DNA of 64,000 bases from JACRNA01 sp964366335 (GTDB lineage: Bacteria > Patescibacteriota > Microgenomatia > CAZETR01 > Amesbacteraceae). The position numbers and the translations under genes were made by a program. The notes below the pieces were generated by a model. The model ran no database searches and had not been told where the DNA came from. It saw only the letters and a program-made list of their open reading frames with translations. Of the stretch, positions 6,903 through 15,275 are shown one piece after another. The DNA lies in assembly GCA_964366335.1 (NCBI GenBank), contig CAYITQ010000001.1:43692-107691 (forward strand), read 5' to 3'. How positions within the stretch are numbered: the stretch's first letter is position 1; the number at the start of each line of letters is the position of its first letter.

Positions 6903-8472
6903 CTGGATAGTGGTAGGATTTATGGTCTTGGGATTTGTGCTTCGAACAGTTTGGCTTGCTAAATATCCGGCTGGTTTCACCCCGGACGAGGCTGCCTTTG
7001 GCTACAATGCCTATTCAATCTTGCAAACAGGTAAGGATGAGTGGGGAACTCCTTGGTGGCAATTGTTTTCCTCAAATATGCGCTCTTTTGGCGATTACAA
7101 GCTTCCCCTCTATACTTTCTTGGCCATTCCTAGTATAAAACTGTTTGGTTTAAATGAATTTGCCACCAGACTTCCAAATGCGATTATTGGGACATTGGCC
7201 ATAGGGGCGATATATTTATTGACAAAGAGATTGTCCGCTGCCGTAATTCTGACACTCTCGCCCTGGGCAATTAGTATGTCCCGGGGGGCATTTGAAGCCA
7301 ATCTCGCCACCTTGTTTTTGCCTCTGGGAATATATTTATTTTTGAGAAACAAATATTGGCTCAGCGCAATTATTTTTGCTTTGAGCTTTTATTCATATCA
7401 TTCAGCAAGACTCGTGACACCAATAATCATTCTCATTCTGGTTTTGTATAAAAAAGTGAATAAAGAAGTATTACTACCAAGTTTACTTTTGGGTATTTTG
7501 TTAATTCCGGGATTATTCTCGATGGTGTCTCGAGGTAGTGCCCGGACGGCCGATGTCAGTATCATCAGTCCGACTGGTGGTTGGAGTGCAGTAGCCGATC
7601 GGAGATTTGAAGCCATTGTTGTTGGACTTCCGGATTCTGTCAGCAGATTCTTTTCCAACAAACCAATTTATGTAGTATCTGCTTTTGTCAAAAATTATTT
7701 GTCATATTGGTCACCACAATTCTGGTTTACTAGTGGGGCTGGCGAAGCTACTTATGGCATGATTACCGGCCGCGGGACATTTTATTATGTTGAAATCATA
7801 TTCTTGGCTGGATTTTTAATATTATTTATCCGAAACCCCAATAAAGAATATTTGTTTATCCTGTTACTGGCAGCTATCAGCTTTGTTCCATCAGCTTTAT
7901 CCAAAGGTCCTGGATATGCTGCCAACCGTGCCGTCATCGCCCTGCCATTTTTAATTATGATGCTCTCTCTGGGATCAGAATTTATATTAAAGAAAAAATC
8001 CTTAATTATTCTAACTTCTATCTTCTACCTTCTATCTTCCGTATATTTTATAGAGGACTACCTCTACCATGCACCCAAAAATAGTGCTAGGTCAATGAAT
8101 TATGGCTGGACGGATTTGATGCCGAGGCTAATGCCAATAGCCAGTAGATTTGAAGACGTCAGATTTAGCAGATCACTTTCCGAGCCACATATATTTCTGG
8201 CTTTTTATACCAAGGCCGATCCAAAAGTTTATCAGCAGTATTCTTCGGGGTGGCTGGAATTTGAAAAGAAGGGCCTGAAATTTCTGGATCAATATGATGG
8301 TTATTATTTGGAAAAATTCCGCTTTGGGGATTTGAAGTATGGAGAACAGGTAACTAAACCAACCTTATATATAGGTAGACCGGATGAATTTCCGGACGAT
8401 ACCGGTTACTATATCAAAACGTTTTATCCGGACGGAACGCCAGACATGATGGTAGCAGAAAAACAACCATGA
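6889..8472 (+). CDS. GT-C glycosyltransferase, PMT_2/ArnT-like (GT39 type)
   Basis: 527 aa, a close paralogue of the genes at 4132, 9995, 12162 and 13664. Asp33-Glu34 (FTPDEAAFGYNAYS) is the expected catalytic pair. FGDYKLPLYTFLAIPSIK and LNEFATRLPNAIIG follow. A block of transmembrane helices spans about 80-390, and a soluble C-terminal part has SEPHIFLAFYTKADPKVYQ and ends FYPDGTPDMMVAEK. At the position where the paralogues at 12162 and 13664 carry repeat-encoded insertions it has the short form RLSAAVILTLSPW. It overlaps the next gene by 4 nt (ATGA). It contains an island at 8009-8036. Confidence 0.85.
   Translation: MFKTNWIVVGFMVLGFVLRTVWLAKYPAGFTPDEAAFGYNAYSILQTGKDEWGTPWWQLFSSNMRSFGDYKLPLYTFLAIPSIKLFGLNEFATRLPNAIIGTLAIGAIYLLTKRLSAAVILTLSPWAISMSRGAFEANLATLFLPLGIYLFLRNKYWLSAIIFALSFYSYHSARLVTPIIILILVLYKKVNKEVLLPSLLLGILLIPGLFSMVSRGSARTADVSIISPTGGWSAVADRRFEAIVVGLPDSVSRFFSNKPIYVVSAFVKNYLSYWSPQFWFTSGAGEATYGMITGRGTFYYVEIIFLAGFLILFIRNPNKEYLFILLLAAISFVPSALSKGPGYAANRAVIALPFLIMMLSLGSEFILKKKSLIILTSIFYLLSSVYFIEDYLYHAPKNSARSMNYGWTDLMPRLMPIASRFEDVRFSRSLSEPHIFLAFYTKADPKVYQQYSSGWLEFEKKGLKFLDQYDGYYLEKFRFGDLKYGEQVTKPTLYIGRPDEFPDDTGYYIKTFYPDGTPDMMVAEKQP
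8009..8036 (+). repeat. Heptamer tandem-repeat island in a GT39 gene
   Basis: Four in-phase units TTCTAAC, TTCTATC, TTCTACC, TTCTATC, then TTCC. Encodes ILTSIFYLLSS in a membrane helix. Confidence 0.7.
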
Positions 8473-10016
8473 ATAAATTTCTATTAGTTTTAGTCCTGCT
8501 TTTGATTCCTGCTTTTGGCTTGATGCTTAGACCTGGAGTTTATACCATGCATGATTTTCATGTCTTCCGCCAGCAACAATTTGAAAAATGTTTGCAGATA
8601 ACCAAAAACTTTCCGTGCCGATGGTCCGGCGATGCCGGATTAGGTTATGGAGAACCAGTCTTTAATTTTTATGGTCAATTCCCATATTGGATTGGAGAAG
8701 TATTCAGAATATCAGGATTGTCAATTTTGGATTCTGTCAAAGCCAATTTTATATTGACATTAATTGCATCGGCGGTGGCGATGTACTTTCTTGCCCGGAA
8801 ATTTTGGTCAAATTCAGGAGCCTTAGTCTCTGCGGTATTCTATGCCTATGCACCTTATCGGGCTGTCGATATTTGGGTGCGGGGAGCACTCAATGAATCT
8901 CTGGCTTTTATCTTTTTTCCTTTGATACTTTTATTTATCAAAGAATTTATATCTACAAACAAGAATAAATATTTATTTTGGCTAATATTATCACTGGCAG
9001 GACTGACACTGACACATAATTTGTCGCTTTTGGTTTTTGCTCCATTTGCAATTATATGGAGTATATTTTGGTGGTGGAAGAGCAATAGATCTATTCATTT
9101 AATTTATGATTTGACTAGCGCAGGATTAGCAAGCGTTCTGTTATCAGCCTTTTATTTATTGCCTGTCATATTTGAAAGTAGTTTAGTAACTCTAAATCAG
9201 ACAACTTCCGGTTATTATGATTTTCATTTGCATTACGCGACTCTGCGACAATTATTTCTTTCCACTTTTTGGGGATTTGGCGGATCTACCTGGGGTCCCA
9301 ATGATACCATGAGTTTTGCGGTCGGACATTTACATTGGATATTGGCAATAATATTAGTCGTGTTCGTGTTGATAAAAAAAAGAAACAAAGAAATATTATT
9401 TTTTATCTCTCTCGGTCTCTTTGCTATCTTTCTTACTCACGGTAAATCAGACTTTATCTGGAATCTGGTTAAACCCATGGCTTATATCCAGTTTCCCTGG
9501 CGGTTTTTGACTATGTCCACCTTATTTTTATCGCTGGCGATGGGAGCCGTTACAAAATTGATTCCAAAACCGATATGGATTGTTTTATTGGTGCTGGGAA
9601 TAACATTTTATGCTGGGAATTTCCACTCGGATATCTGGAGAGATATTACAGACAGTCAGCAATTCAGTGGCCAATTATGGGATGAGCAGAGAAGCTCGGC
9701 CCTGTCAGACTTCTGGCCAAAATCGGCCAAGCTTCCAAATAATTTCGCTCCCAAATCACCTGAAATAATTCTGGAGACTGACAGCTATCAAAAAATCCGC
9801 TATCCGATTGTTTATTTTCCGGGTTGGACGGCACGAAGCAATAAACAAAAATTATTTATTTATCCAAGTGGGGAATTAGGTTTGATTACTGTGAGGGCTC
9901 CGGTAAATTCAAATATAAAATTATCTTTTGAAGATTCGCCGGTCAGAAAAATCGGAAACATTGTCAGTCTGATTACCTTATTTGGATTAATGATTTGGAT
10001 GTGGAAAAAATCTTAA
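8469..10016 (+). CDS. PF10131-like polytopic membrane protein (GT-C fold)
   Basis: 515 aa. The outer loop after helix 1 has MHDFHVFRQQQF and WSGDAGLGYGEPVFNFYG, the signature of the '6-pyruvoyl-tetrahydropterin synthase related' membrane family (PF10131). That name is misleading: members look like GT-C glycosyltransferases. About twelve hydrophobic helices follow, then a beta-rich outer C-terminal part (YFPGWTARSNKQK) like that of YfhO-type proteins. It probably transfers a lipid-linked sugar; the substrate is unknown. It sits between two GT39 paralogues with overlaps of 4 and 22 nt. Confidence 0.75.
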   Translation: MNKFLLVLVLLLIPAFGLMLRPGVYTMHDFHVFRQQQFEKCLQITKNFPCRWSGDAGLGYGEPVFNFYGQFPYWIGEVFRISGLSILDSVKANFILTLIASAVAMYFLARKFWSNSGALVSAVFYAYAPYRAVDIWVRGALNESLAFIFFPLILLFIKEFISTNKNKYLFWLILSLAGLTLTHNLSLLVFAPFAIIWSIFWWWKSNRSIHLIYDLTSAGLASVLLSAFYLLPVIFESSLVTLNQTTSGYYDFHLHYATLRQLFLSTFWGFGGSTWGPNDTMSFAVGHLHWILAIILVVFVLIKKRNKEILFFISLGLFAIFLTHGKSDFIWNLVKPMAYIQFPWRFLTMSTLFLSLAMGAVTKLIPKPIWIVLLVLGITFYAGNFHSDIWRDITDSQQFSGQLWDEQRSSALSDFWPKSAKLPNNFAPKSPEIILETDSYQKIRYPIVYFPGWTARSNKQKLFIYPSGELGLITVRAPVNSNIKLSFEDSPVRKIGNIVSLITLFGLMIWMWKKS

Positions 10017-11485
10017 TAATAATTATTCTTGTGACCGGCATCGTTTGGAGATTGCCGTATTTTGCACCCTCTAGTTTCAATTGGGATGAAGTTTCTCTCG
10101 GATATAATTCTTATTCAATGTTGAAGTCTGGAGCGGATGAATGGGGTATAAAAATGCCAACAATATTTCGAGCTTATGGTGATTACAAGCTTCCGGTATA
10201 TGTCTACATGACCACACTCTGGCCGCAATTCCCCCGCACTACATCTATCATTGCAGGCGTACTGACAATGCTGATTTCCTATTTATTGGTCCGAAAAATA
10301 TTTAATAAAGAAACTGCGCTTGTTACTTTGGCACTTGTCACTCTGTCACCCTGGACAGTCATGCTCTCTCGTTTGGCTCTCGAGGCAAACTTAGCCGTTT
10401 TATTTATTTCCTTGGGCATGCTCTGCTTGGTCTCCAAAAAACACCTCTGGTCAATAATCTTTTTTGGCATCTCGGTTTGGACTTACAACAGTGCGCGAGT
10501 ATTTACTCCTTTATTTTTAGCTTGTTATTTAATCATAAACAAAAATTATAAAAAGTTTACTTCTATGAACTATATACTATTAATTATTTTCTTTTTGCCG
10601 ATGATATATCAATTATTAAACTCCACAGGTCAAGCACGATACAGTAAATTGTCACTTATAGACGACGGAGCTATAGGCAAAATAAATAAATTACAAACAA
10701 CTCAATGGGGAGGACGCATGGTTTACAACAAAGCCACTTATTTTGCAGCCGCTTTTGCCAAAAATTATGTATCATATTTATCACCCAGTTTTTTGTTTAT
10801 CAAAGGTGGCGATCACTATCAATTCAGCGTCCAAAATTATGGTCTTTTGTATCTAATATGTCTGCCTTTTTATTATATTGGATTAACAAAAGTTTTTAAT
10901 AATAAATTACTTTTATTGTGGCTCTTAATAGCTCCAATCGCAGGAAGTATTACCCGTGATAGTCCTCACACCCTTCGAGCCATCACAATGCTGCCATTGC
11001 CAATGATACTTACCGCTCTTGGTGTAGTATCTATATTAAAAAAATATTATTTAGTAATATTGCCAATTATTATATTATCTTCGATAAACTATCAACTAGC
11101 TACTAACTCCTATCTCCTAAACTACTCATGGTCTTGGCAATATGGCTATAAAGAAGTAGTTCAATTAATCAAACAAGACTACGATAAATACGATCAGATT
11201 ATTTTTACCAAAAAATATGGTGAACCGCATGAATTTGTAGCCTTTTATTGGCCCTGGGATCCGGCTGATTTTGCCAAAAGTAAATCCTGGGACTATCATG
11301 CCAATTGGTATTGGGTCAACGAACTGGATAAAATTAAATTTGTAAATGATTGGGAAATGAAATCATATGTATATAAACCCAAGACACTAATTATCGCCAG
11401 TCCGGAAAATATTCCCGCGGGATCCGAAATCAAGCGAATTAATTTCCTAGACGGCAAACCCGCTTTTATAATTAAAGAATTATGA
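9995..11485 (+). CDS. GT-C glycosyltransferase, PMT_2/ArnT-like (GT39 type)
   Basis: 496 aa. It starts inside the previous gene (22-nt overlap); the first helix begins at residue 5, so a much later start is unlikely. Asp31-Glu32 (FNWDEVSLGYNSYS) is the catalytic pair, followed by YGDYKLPVYVYM. It lacks the FATRLPS segment of its paralogues (PRTTSIIAGVL instead), so it is more divergent. The C-terminal soluble domain has YGEPHEFVAFYWPWDPADF. The stop overlaps the DUF3800 start (ATGA). A heptamer island lies at 11087-11121. Confidence 0.85.
   Translation: MDVEKILIIIILVTGIVWRLPYFAPSSFNWDEVSLGYNSYSMLKSGADEWGIKMPTIFRAYGDYKLPVYVYMTTLWPQFPRTTSIIAGVLTMLISYLLVRKIFNKETALVTLALVTLSPWTVMLSRLALEANLAVLFISLGMLCLVSKKHLWSIIFFGISVWTYNSARVFTPLFLACYLIINKNYKKFTSMNYILLIIFFLPMIYQLLNSTGQARYSKLSLIDDGAIGKINKLQTTQWGGRMVYNKATYFAAAFAKNYVSYLSPSFLFIKGGDHYQFSVQNYGLLYLICLPFYYIGLTKVFNNKLLLLWLLIAPIAGSITRDSPHTLRAITMLPLPMILTALGVVSILKKYYLVILPIIILSSINYQLATNSYLLNYSWSWQYGYKEVVQLIKQDYDKYDQIIFTKKYGEPHEFVAFYWPWDPADFAKSKSWDYHANWYWVNELDKIKFVNDWEMKSYVYKPKTLIIASPENIPAGSEIKRINFLDGKPAFIIKEL
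11087..11121 (+). repeat. Heptamer tandem-repeat island in a GT39 gene
   Basis: Five in-phase units AACTATC, AACTAGC, TACTAAC, TCCTATC, TCCTAAA (consensus NNCTANC). Encodes NYQLATNSYLLN. Confidence 0.65.
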
Positions 11486-12087
11486 TAGTATTTATTGATG
11501 AGTCTGGGATTCATAAGCAAATAGGTCATTCGAGTGCTTCGGTAGTTTACGTTTGGACTCAGGATTTGGATAAATTTGAAAAAGGAATTGAGAGTTTAAA
11601 TCAAAAGTTGAAAATAAATTATTTTCATTGGACTGAAAGTAGTTGGGAATTAAAAGAAAAATTTTTAGTCGGTGTCAGAAAATTAGATTTTCTATTTAAA
11701 GTTATCGTTTTTGATAACCCCATTAAATATCAGCAAATAATCGAGGTGGTCTTTAAGCATTTATTGGTGGAAAATGTGGATAAAGTATTCATTGACGGCA
11801 AAAAACCCGAATGGTATGAACGGAAACTAAAAAAAGTTTTAAGGGATATGGGAAACTCGGTTAAAAAACTGAAGACGATAAGAAATGAGTCGGCACATCC
11901 AGGAATCCAATTGGCAGATGCAATTGCTGGTTTATATAGGTACCAAGCCGATAATCCAAATTCTAAAATTGCGTCGGAGTTAGTGAAGAAATTAAATAAA
12001 AATGAAGTAATGTCAAGTAGCTTTAATGCCGATAATTATTTTACCAAGAAAAACCCCGACAAAAGCCGGGGTCAGCGTCCCGGATAG
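11482..12087 (+). CDS. DUF3800 family protein
   Basis: 201 aa. The N-terminal MIVFIDESG is the signature of DUF3800, a predicted RNase-H-like fold often found beside mobile or defence genes. Further matching points are FIDGKKPEW near 113-121 and a late HPGIQLADAIAGLYRY, whose His and Asp would complete the acidic site. It has no role in glycan synthesis, yet its ATG overlaps the GT39 stop (ATGA), so it is translationally coupled. The last residues (KKNPDKSRGQRPG) are encoded by a terminator-like hairpin, suggesting a read-in tail. Its function here is unknown. Confidence 0.75.
   Translation: MIVFIDESGIHKQIGHSSASVVYVWTQDLDKFEKGIESLNQKLKINYFHWTESSWELKEKFLVGVRKLDFLFKVIVFDNPIKYQQIIEVVFKHLLVENVDKVFIDGKKPEWYERKLKKVLRDMGNSVKKLKTIRNESAHPGIQLADAIAGLYRYQADNPNSKIASELVKKLNKNEVMSSSFNADNYFTKKNPDKSRGQRPG
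12053..12072 (-). terminator. Intrinsic-terminator-like hairpin, best read on the minus strand
   Basis: ACCCCGAC-AAAA-GCCGGGGT, an 8-position stem with one mismatch. On the minus strand it is followed by TTTTTCTT, a textbook U-tract; on the plus strand no T-run follows. It overlaps the 3' end of the DUF3800 gene. No minus-strand gene lies upstream of it, so it would stop antisense transcription or be a relic of an insertion. Confidence 0.5.
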
Positions 12088-12119
12088 TTCACCATTGGTG
12101 TACTTTTCCACACGGGAAT

Positions 12120-12151
12120 TTGTCACCGGTAGCTAGTTATGAGATTATTAT
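12120..12151 (+). promoter_or_regulatory. Possible promoter before the 12162 operon
   Basis: A TATTAT at 12146-12151 ends 10 nt before the ATG at 12162. TTGTCA at 12120-12125 is a fair -35 but the spacer is 20 nt. This 74-nt gap is the only non-overlapping junction in the GT-C run, so a promoter is plausible here. No Shine-Dalgarno is present. Confidence 0.3.
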
Positions 12152-12161
12152 ACGATAACTT

Positions 12162-13667
12162 ATGAAAATGTCAAGATTAATGATACTAATTTTTATTGTT
12201 TCTCTTGGTCTTACACTTAGACTGTTTTACTTAGACTCGCGTCCGGTGGGTTTTACCTGGGATGAAGCGGCCTTGGGATACAACGCCTATTCATTACTAA
12301 AGACGGGAAAGGATGAATATGGGAAAATTTTGCCGGTGGTATTTAAATCCTTTGGCGATTACAAGCCCGGATTATATATATATCTTACTGTCCCGGCCAT
12401 AAAAATATTTGGTCTGTCAGAATTCGCCACCCGATTACCATCAGCGATCTTTGGAACGTTATTAATTGTCGTTGTGTATTTATTGGTTTCGAAATTACTT
12501 AGCGCTCAGCACCTAGCCCTTAGCACGGCATTTCTTCTTGCGATTAATCCCTGGTCCATTCACTTCTCCCGTGGTGCCTGGGAAGCCAACATAGCGCTAT
12601 TTCTGACGACATTAGCTACATTATTGTTTATAAAAAAGCGCTATATATATTCAAGTTTATTTTTTGGATTAACGCTATTTACCTATCAGGGGGCCAAGAT
12701 GTTTACCCCGCTCTTAGTTTTATCACTTTTGATAATTTATAAACCAAATATTAAAAAACTGTTTTGGCCAGGAGTATTAGGATTACTTCTGTTATTACCA
12801 ATCCTTTGGAATCTTGATTCACAATCCGGAAGGTTGAAGGTCTTTAGTATCTTTAATTATCAGGGAAATTTAGTCAGGGGAATTACCCAGCGTTACCTAA
12901 ATCACCTTTCTCCGAAATATTTGTTTTTTACGGGAGACTGGTCAAATTTGCGTCAGAGTATTCCCTATTATGGCTACTTCCACCTGCCCGAAATTATCAC
13001 CATCGCAATCGGTCTGATTGTTCTTCTAAGAACTAATAACCAAGTAACCAAGCTACTAATAACATGGCTATTAATTGTTATTTTACCTTCCGCCCTATCC
13101 CGTGATATTGTCTCTGGTGTCCGCTCTCTGCCTATGGTAATACCGTTAGTAATTATGTCCGGAATCGGACTTGCAAAATTATTTTATTATCACCGCCTTT
13201 TATACATTTATACATTTATACTTTTATCCTTATTTATTTTATTCTTGGATCTCTATTTTATCCATGCTCCCAATTTCGTAGCCCGTGACATGATGTATGG
13301 TTATAAACAAGCTCTTCAAATAATCAAACCGTACTTAGATAGGTATGATAGGGTAATATTTACAGACAAACTTGGTCAGCCGTATATATATACTTTATTC
13401 TATTACACAATAGACCCAGGCAGTTATCAAAAACAAGCAAATTTAATATTAGATTCCCAGGGGGATGTAGGAAAAGTGGAAAAGTGGGGTAAGTTTTTGT
13501 ATCAGCCACCCGATTGGCGATATCAGCGGGGTGACAACTCAACCATATTTGTGGGTGATAATTACGAATTGCCCGATCAGGATATGAATCCGGTAAATTT
13601 AATTAAATTGGGTGAAGTTTACTATCCAAATGGCAAACACGCGCTTAGAATAGTGGCTCTAAAATGA
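12162..13667 (+). CDS. GT-C glycosyltransferase, PMT_2/ArnT-like (GT39 type)
   Basis: 501 aa, closest in this window to the gene at 13664. Asp34-Glu35 (FTWDEAALGYNAYS), KSFGDYKPGLYIYL and LSEFATRLPSAIFG form the family N-terminus. The segment LLSAQHLALSTAFLLAINPW is about 8 residues longer than in the paralogue at 6889, and the extra part is encoded by a heptamer island (12498-12525). Two more islands lie at 13031-13063 and 13199-13230. The C-terminal outer domain has LGQPYIYTLFYYTIDPGSYQ and ends FYPNGKHALRI-like. It begins a new transcription unit after the terminator-like hairpin and overlaps the next gene by 4 nt. Confidence 0.87.
   Translation: MKMSRLMILIFIVSLGLTLRLFYLDSRPVGFTWDEAALGYNAYSLLKTGKDEYGKILPVVFKSFGDYKPGLYIYLTVPAIKIFGLSEFATRLPSAIFGTLLIVVVYLLVSKLLSAQHLALSTAFLLAINPWSIHFSRGAWEANIALFLTTLATLLFIKKRYIYSSLFFGLTLFTYQGAKMFTPLLVLSLLIIYKPNIKKLFWPGVLGLLLLLPILWNLDSQSGRLKVFSIFNYQGNLVRGITQRYLNHLSPKYLFFTGDWSNLRQSIPYYGYFHLPEIITIAIGLIVLLRTNNQVTKLLITWLLIVILPSALSRDIVSGVRSLPMVIPLVIMSGIGLAKLFYYHRLLYIYTFILLSLFILFLDLYFIHAPNFVARDMMYGYKQALQIIKPYLDRYDRVIFTDKLGQPYIYTLFYYTIDPGSYQKQANLILDSQGDVGKVEKWGKFLYQPPDWRYQRGDNSTIFVGDNYELPDQDMNPVNLIKLGEVYYPNGKHALRIVALK
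12498..12525 (+). repeat. Heptamer tandem-repeat island coinciding with an insertion
   Basis: Four in-phase units CTTAGCG, CTCAGCA, CCTAGCC, CTTAGCA. Encodes LSAQHLALST. It sits where the gene is about 8 codons longer than its paralogues at 4132 and 6889. Confidence 0.75.
13031..13063 (+). repeat. 7-8 bp tandem-repeat island in a GT39 gene
   Basis: TAACCAAG occurs twice in exact tandem (13037-13052), flanked on each side by CTAATAAC-type units. Encodes TNNQVTKLLIT. Confidence 0.55.
13199..13230 (+). repeat. 8-bp tandem-repeat island in a GT39 gene
   Basis: TTTATACA, TTTATACA, TTTATACT, TTTATCCT in phase. Encodes LYIYTFILLSL in a membrane helix. Confidence 0.65.
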
Positions 13668-15274
13668 AAAAATATATTCCATTATTTTTGATTTTAATTT
13701 TGGCTACAGTATTACGTGTCTGGAATATCTCTGGTAGCCCTTCGGGGCTCAATGCCGACGAAGCAGCTCTGGGCTACAACGCTTATTCTCTGATGTTGAC
13801 TGGAAAAGATGAGCATGGCCATCCTTGGCCCGTTAATCTGGAATCTTTTGGCGATTTCAAACCGGCTGGTTATGCCTATATATTAATTCCCTTTGTCAAA
13901 ATCTTTGGTCTTACCGAATTCGCCGTCCGCCTCCCCTCGGTAATATTTGGGGTATTGGGAGTATTGGGAATTTATTTGTTAACCTACGAACTACTTAGCA
14001 CTTGGCCCATAGCCCTTAGCACTGCTCTTATGCTCACAATTTCCCCTTGGCATTTACACTTTTCTAGAGGAGCTTGGGAAGTAAATGTCTCAACAACGTT
14101 TATAGTTTATGGTTTATGGTTCATAGTAAAATGGCTCAAAAGTCCAAAGTTTATATACTTAGCCCTTAGCACCTGGCACCTAGCACTGGCAATGTATTTC
14201 TATCAATCTTCCCGCGTCATCGTTCCACTATTGGGTCTAGGAATATTTATCATGTATTTCAAGAATTTTAAAACAAACCTCAAGCAAACAATAGTTTCTG
14301 GATTATTGTTGTTGGTATTATTATTACCTTTAATAATTTCGGTTATAAGATCTGACGCTACATCCAGATTGAGCGGCGTAGGCTTATTAGCCGATTCGGG
14401 ACCTACTGAGCGAGCCAAGGAACTTCGTATTCAGCATGGGGATCTCAAATCTATTCCTTCCAAGCTTTTGCACAATAGACCCGTACAATATGGTCTAAGA
14501 TTTATTCAAAACTATCTCGATCATTTCGATGGTAATTTTCTGTTTGTAAACGGCGACGTCATCGAGCGTAGTAAGGTCCCGGAAATGGGTCTCTTTTATC
14601 TGACCGATTTTATTTTTCTAGCTCTTGGAATCGTTTATCTGCTTCGTACTCAGCACTTAGCCCCTAGCACTAATATAATCTGGCTCTGGCTTCTAATCGC
14701 ACCAGTAGCTTCCGCCATGACATTCCAGACTCCTCACTCTCTCCGCGCCTTCAATATGGTAATTCCTATGACAATAATAATCTCTGTGGGAGTGTATCAA
14801 GTAATAAAATTTAAAAAACTATTTATCATTTTAATTGTTCCGTTATATGTATATCAGCTTTCAGACTATTTGTATAAATATTACGTCCGTTATCCAAAAG
14901 AATATCCAGCCGCTTGGGAATATGGTTTTAAAGAACTGGTGGCCTATACAGAAAGTGTCAAAGACAAATATCCCAAAATCTGGGTGACAGACAAATATGA
15001 CCAGCCCTATATATTGTTTCTATTTTATTCAAAATATGACCCACGAAAGTTTCAGGGCAACCACACCCTTACATTTCGCGACAAATTCAATTTTTCTACT
15101 GTACGCGACTTCGATAAATATCATTTTGAATCCGCTCCTTGGGACAAAGTCCGCAATCAGCATTCGGCATTGATAGTAGCTGCGCCAGAGGATATTCCAG
15201 ATCTGGGAGTGGATGTGATAAAAACCATCAATTTCCCAAATGGCCTCCCGGCGTTTAAAATAGTATCAAATTGA
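13664..15274 (+). CDS. GT-C glycosyltransferase, PMT_2/ArnT-like (GT39 type)
   Basis: 536 aa, the longest of the close GT39 paralogues. Asp32-Glu33 (LNADEAALGYNAYS), ESFGDFKPAGYAYI and LTEFAVRLPSVIFG mark the family. Extra length comes from islands at 13994-14021, 14101-14128, 14158-14185 and 14649-14669, three of them with the same CTTAGCA unit. They encode LSTWPIALSTAL, VYGLWFIV, LALSTWHLALA and TQHLAPS. The outer C-terminal domain has YDQPYILFLFYSKYDPRKFQ and ends TINFPNGLPAFKIV. It overlaps the previous gene by 4 nt; the next ATG follows after 1 nt. Confidence 0.87.
   Translation: MKKYIPLFLILILATVLRVWNISGSPSGLNADEAALGYNAYSLMLTGKDEHGHPWPVNLESFGDFKPAGYAYILIPFVKIFGLTEFAVRLPSVIFGVLGVLGIYLLTYELLSTWPIALSTALMLTISPWHLHFSRGAWEVNVSTTFIVYGLWFIVKWLKSPKFIYLALSTWHLALAMYFYQSSRVIVPLLGLGIFIMYFKNFKTNLKQTIVSGLLLLVLLLPLIISVIRSDATSRLSGVGLLADSGPTERAKELRIQHGDLKSIPSKLLHNRPVQYGLRFIQNYLDHFDGNFLFVNGDVIERSKVPEMGLFYLTDFIFLALGIVYLLRTQHLAPSTNIIWLWLLIAPVASAMTFQTPHSLRAFNMVIPMTIIISVGVYQVIKFKKLFIILIVPLYVYQLSDYLYKYYVRYPKEYPAAWEYGFKELVAYTESVKDKYPKIWVTDKYDQPYILFLFYSKYDPRKFQGNHTLTFRDKFNFSTVRDFDKYHFESAPWDKVRNQHSALIVAAPEDIPDLGVDVIKTINFPNGLPAFKIVSN
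13994..14021 (+). repeat. Heptamer tandem-repeat island coinciding with an insertion
   Basis: Units CTTAGCA, CTTGGCC, CATAGCC, CTTAGCA in phase. It lies at the position homologous to the island at 12498 in the upstream paralogue and coincides with about 8 extra codons relative to the gene at 6889. Confidence 0.75.
14101..14128 (+). repeat. Heptamer tandem-repeat island
   Basis: Units TATAGTT, TATGGTT, TATGGTT, CATAGTA in phase. Encodes VYGLWFIVK. Confidence 0.7.
14158..14185 (+). repeat. Heptamer tandem-repeat island
   Basis: Units CTTAGCC, CTTAGCA, CCTGGCA, CCTAGCA in phase, then CTGGCAA. Same unit family as 13994-14021 but at a different place in the same gene. Encodes LALSTWHLALA. Confidence 0.75.
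14649..14669 (+). repeat. Heptamer tandem-repeat island
   Basis: Units CTCAGCA, CTTAGCC, CCTAGCA in phase, then CTAATAT. Third occurrence of the CTTAGCA family in this gene. Encodes TQHLAPST. Confidence 0.65.
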
Positions 15275-15275
15275 T

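Noticed and set aside
12498..14669. CRISPR-like short repeats in the GT39 genes
   Set aside because: Units are 7-8 bp in direct tandem without spacers, are translated in frame, and no cas genes are present.
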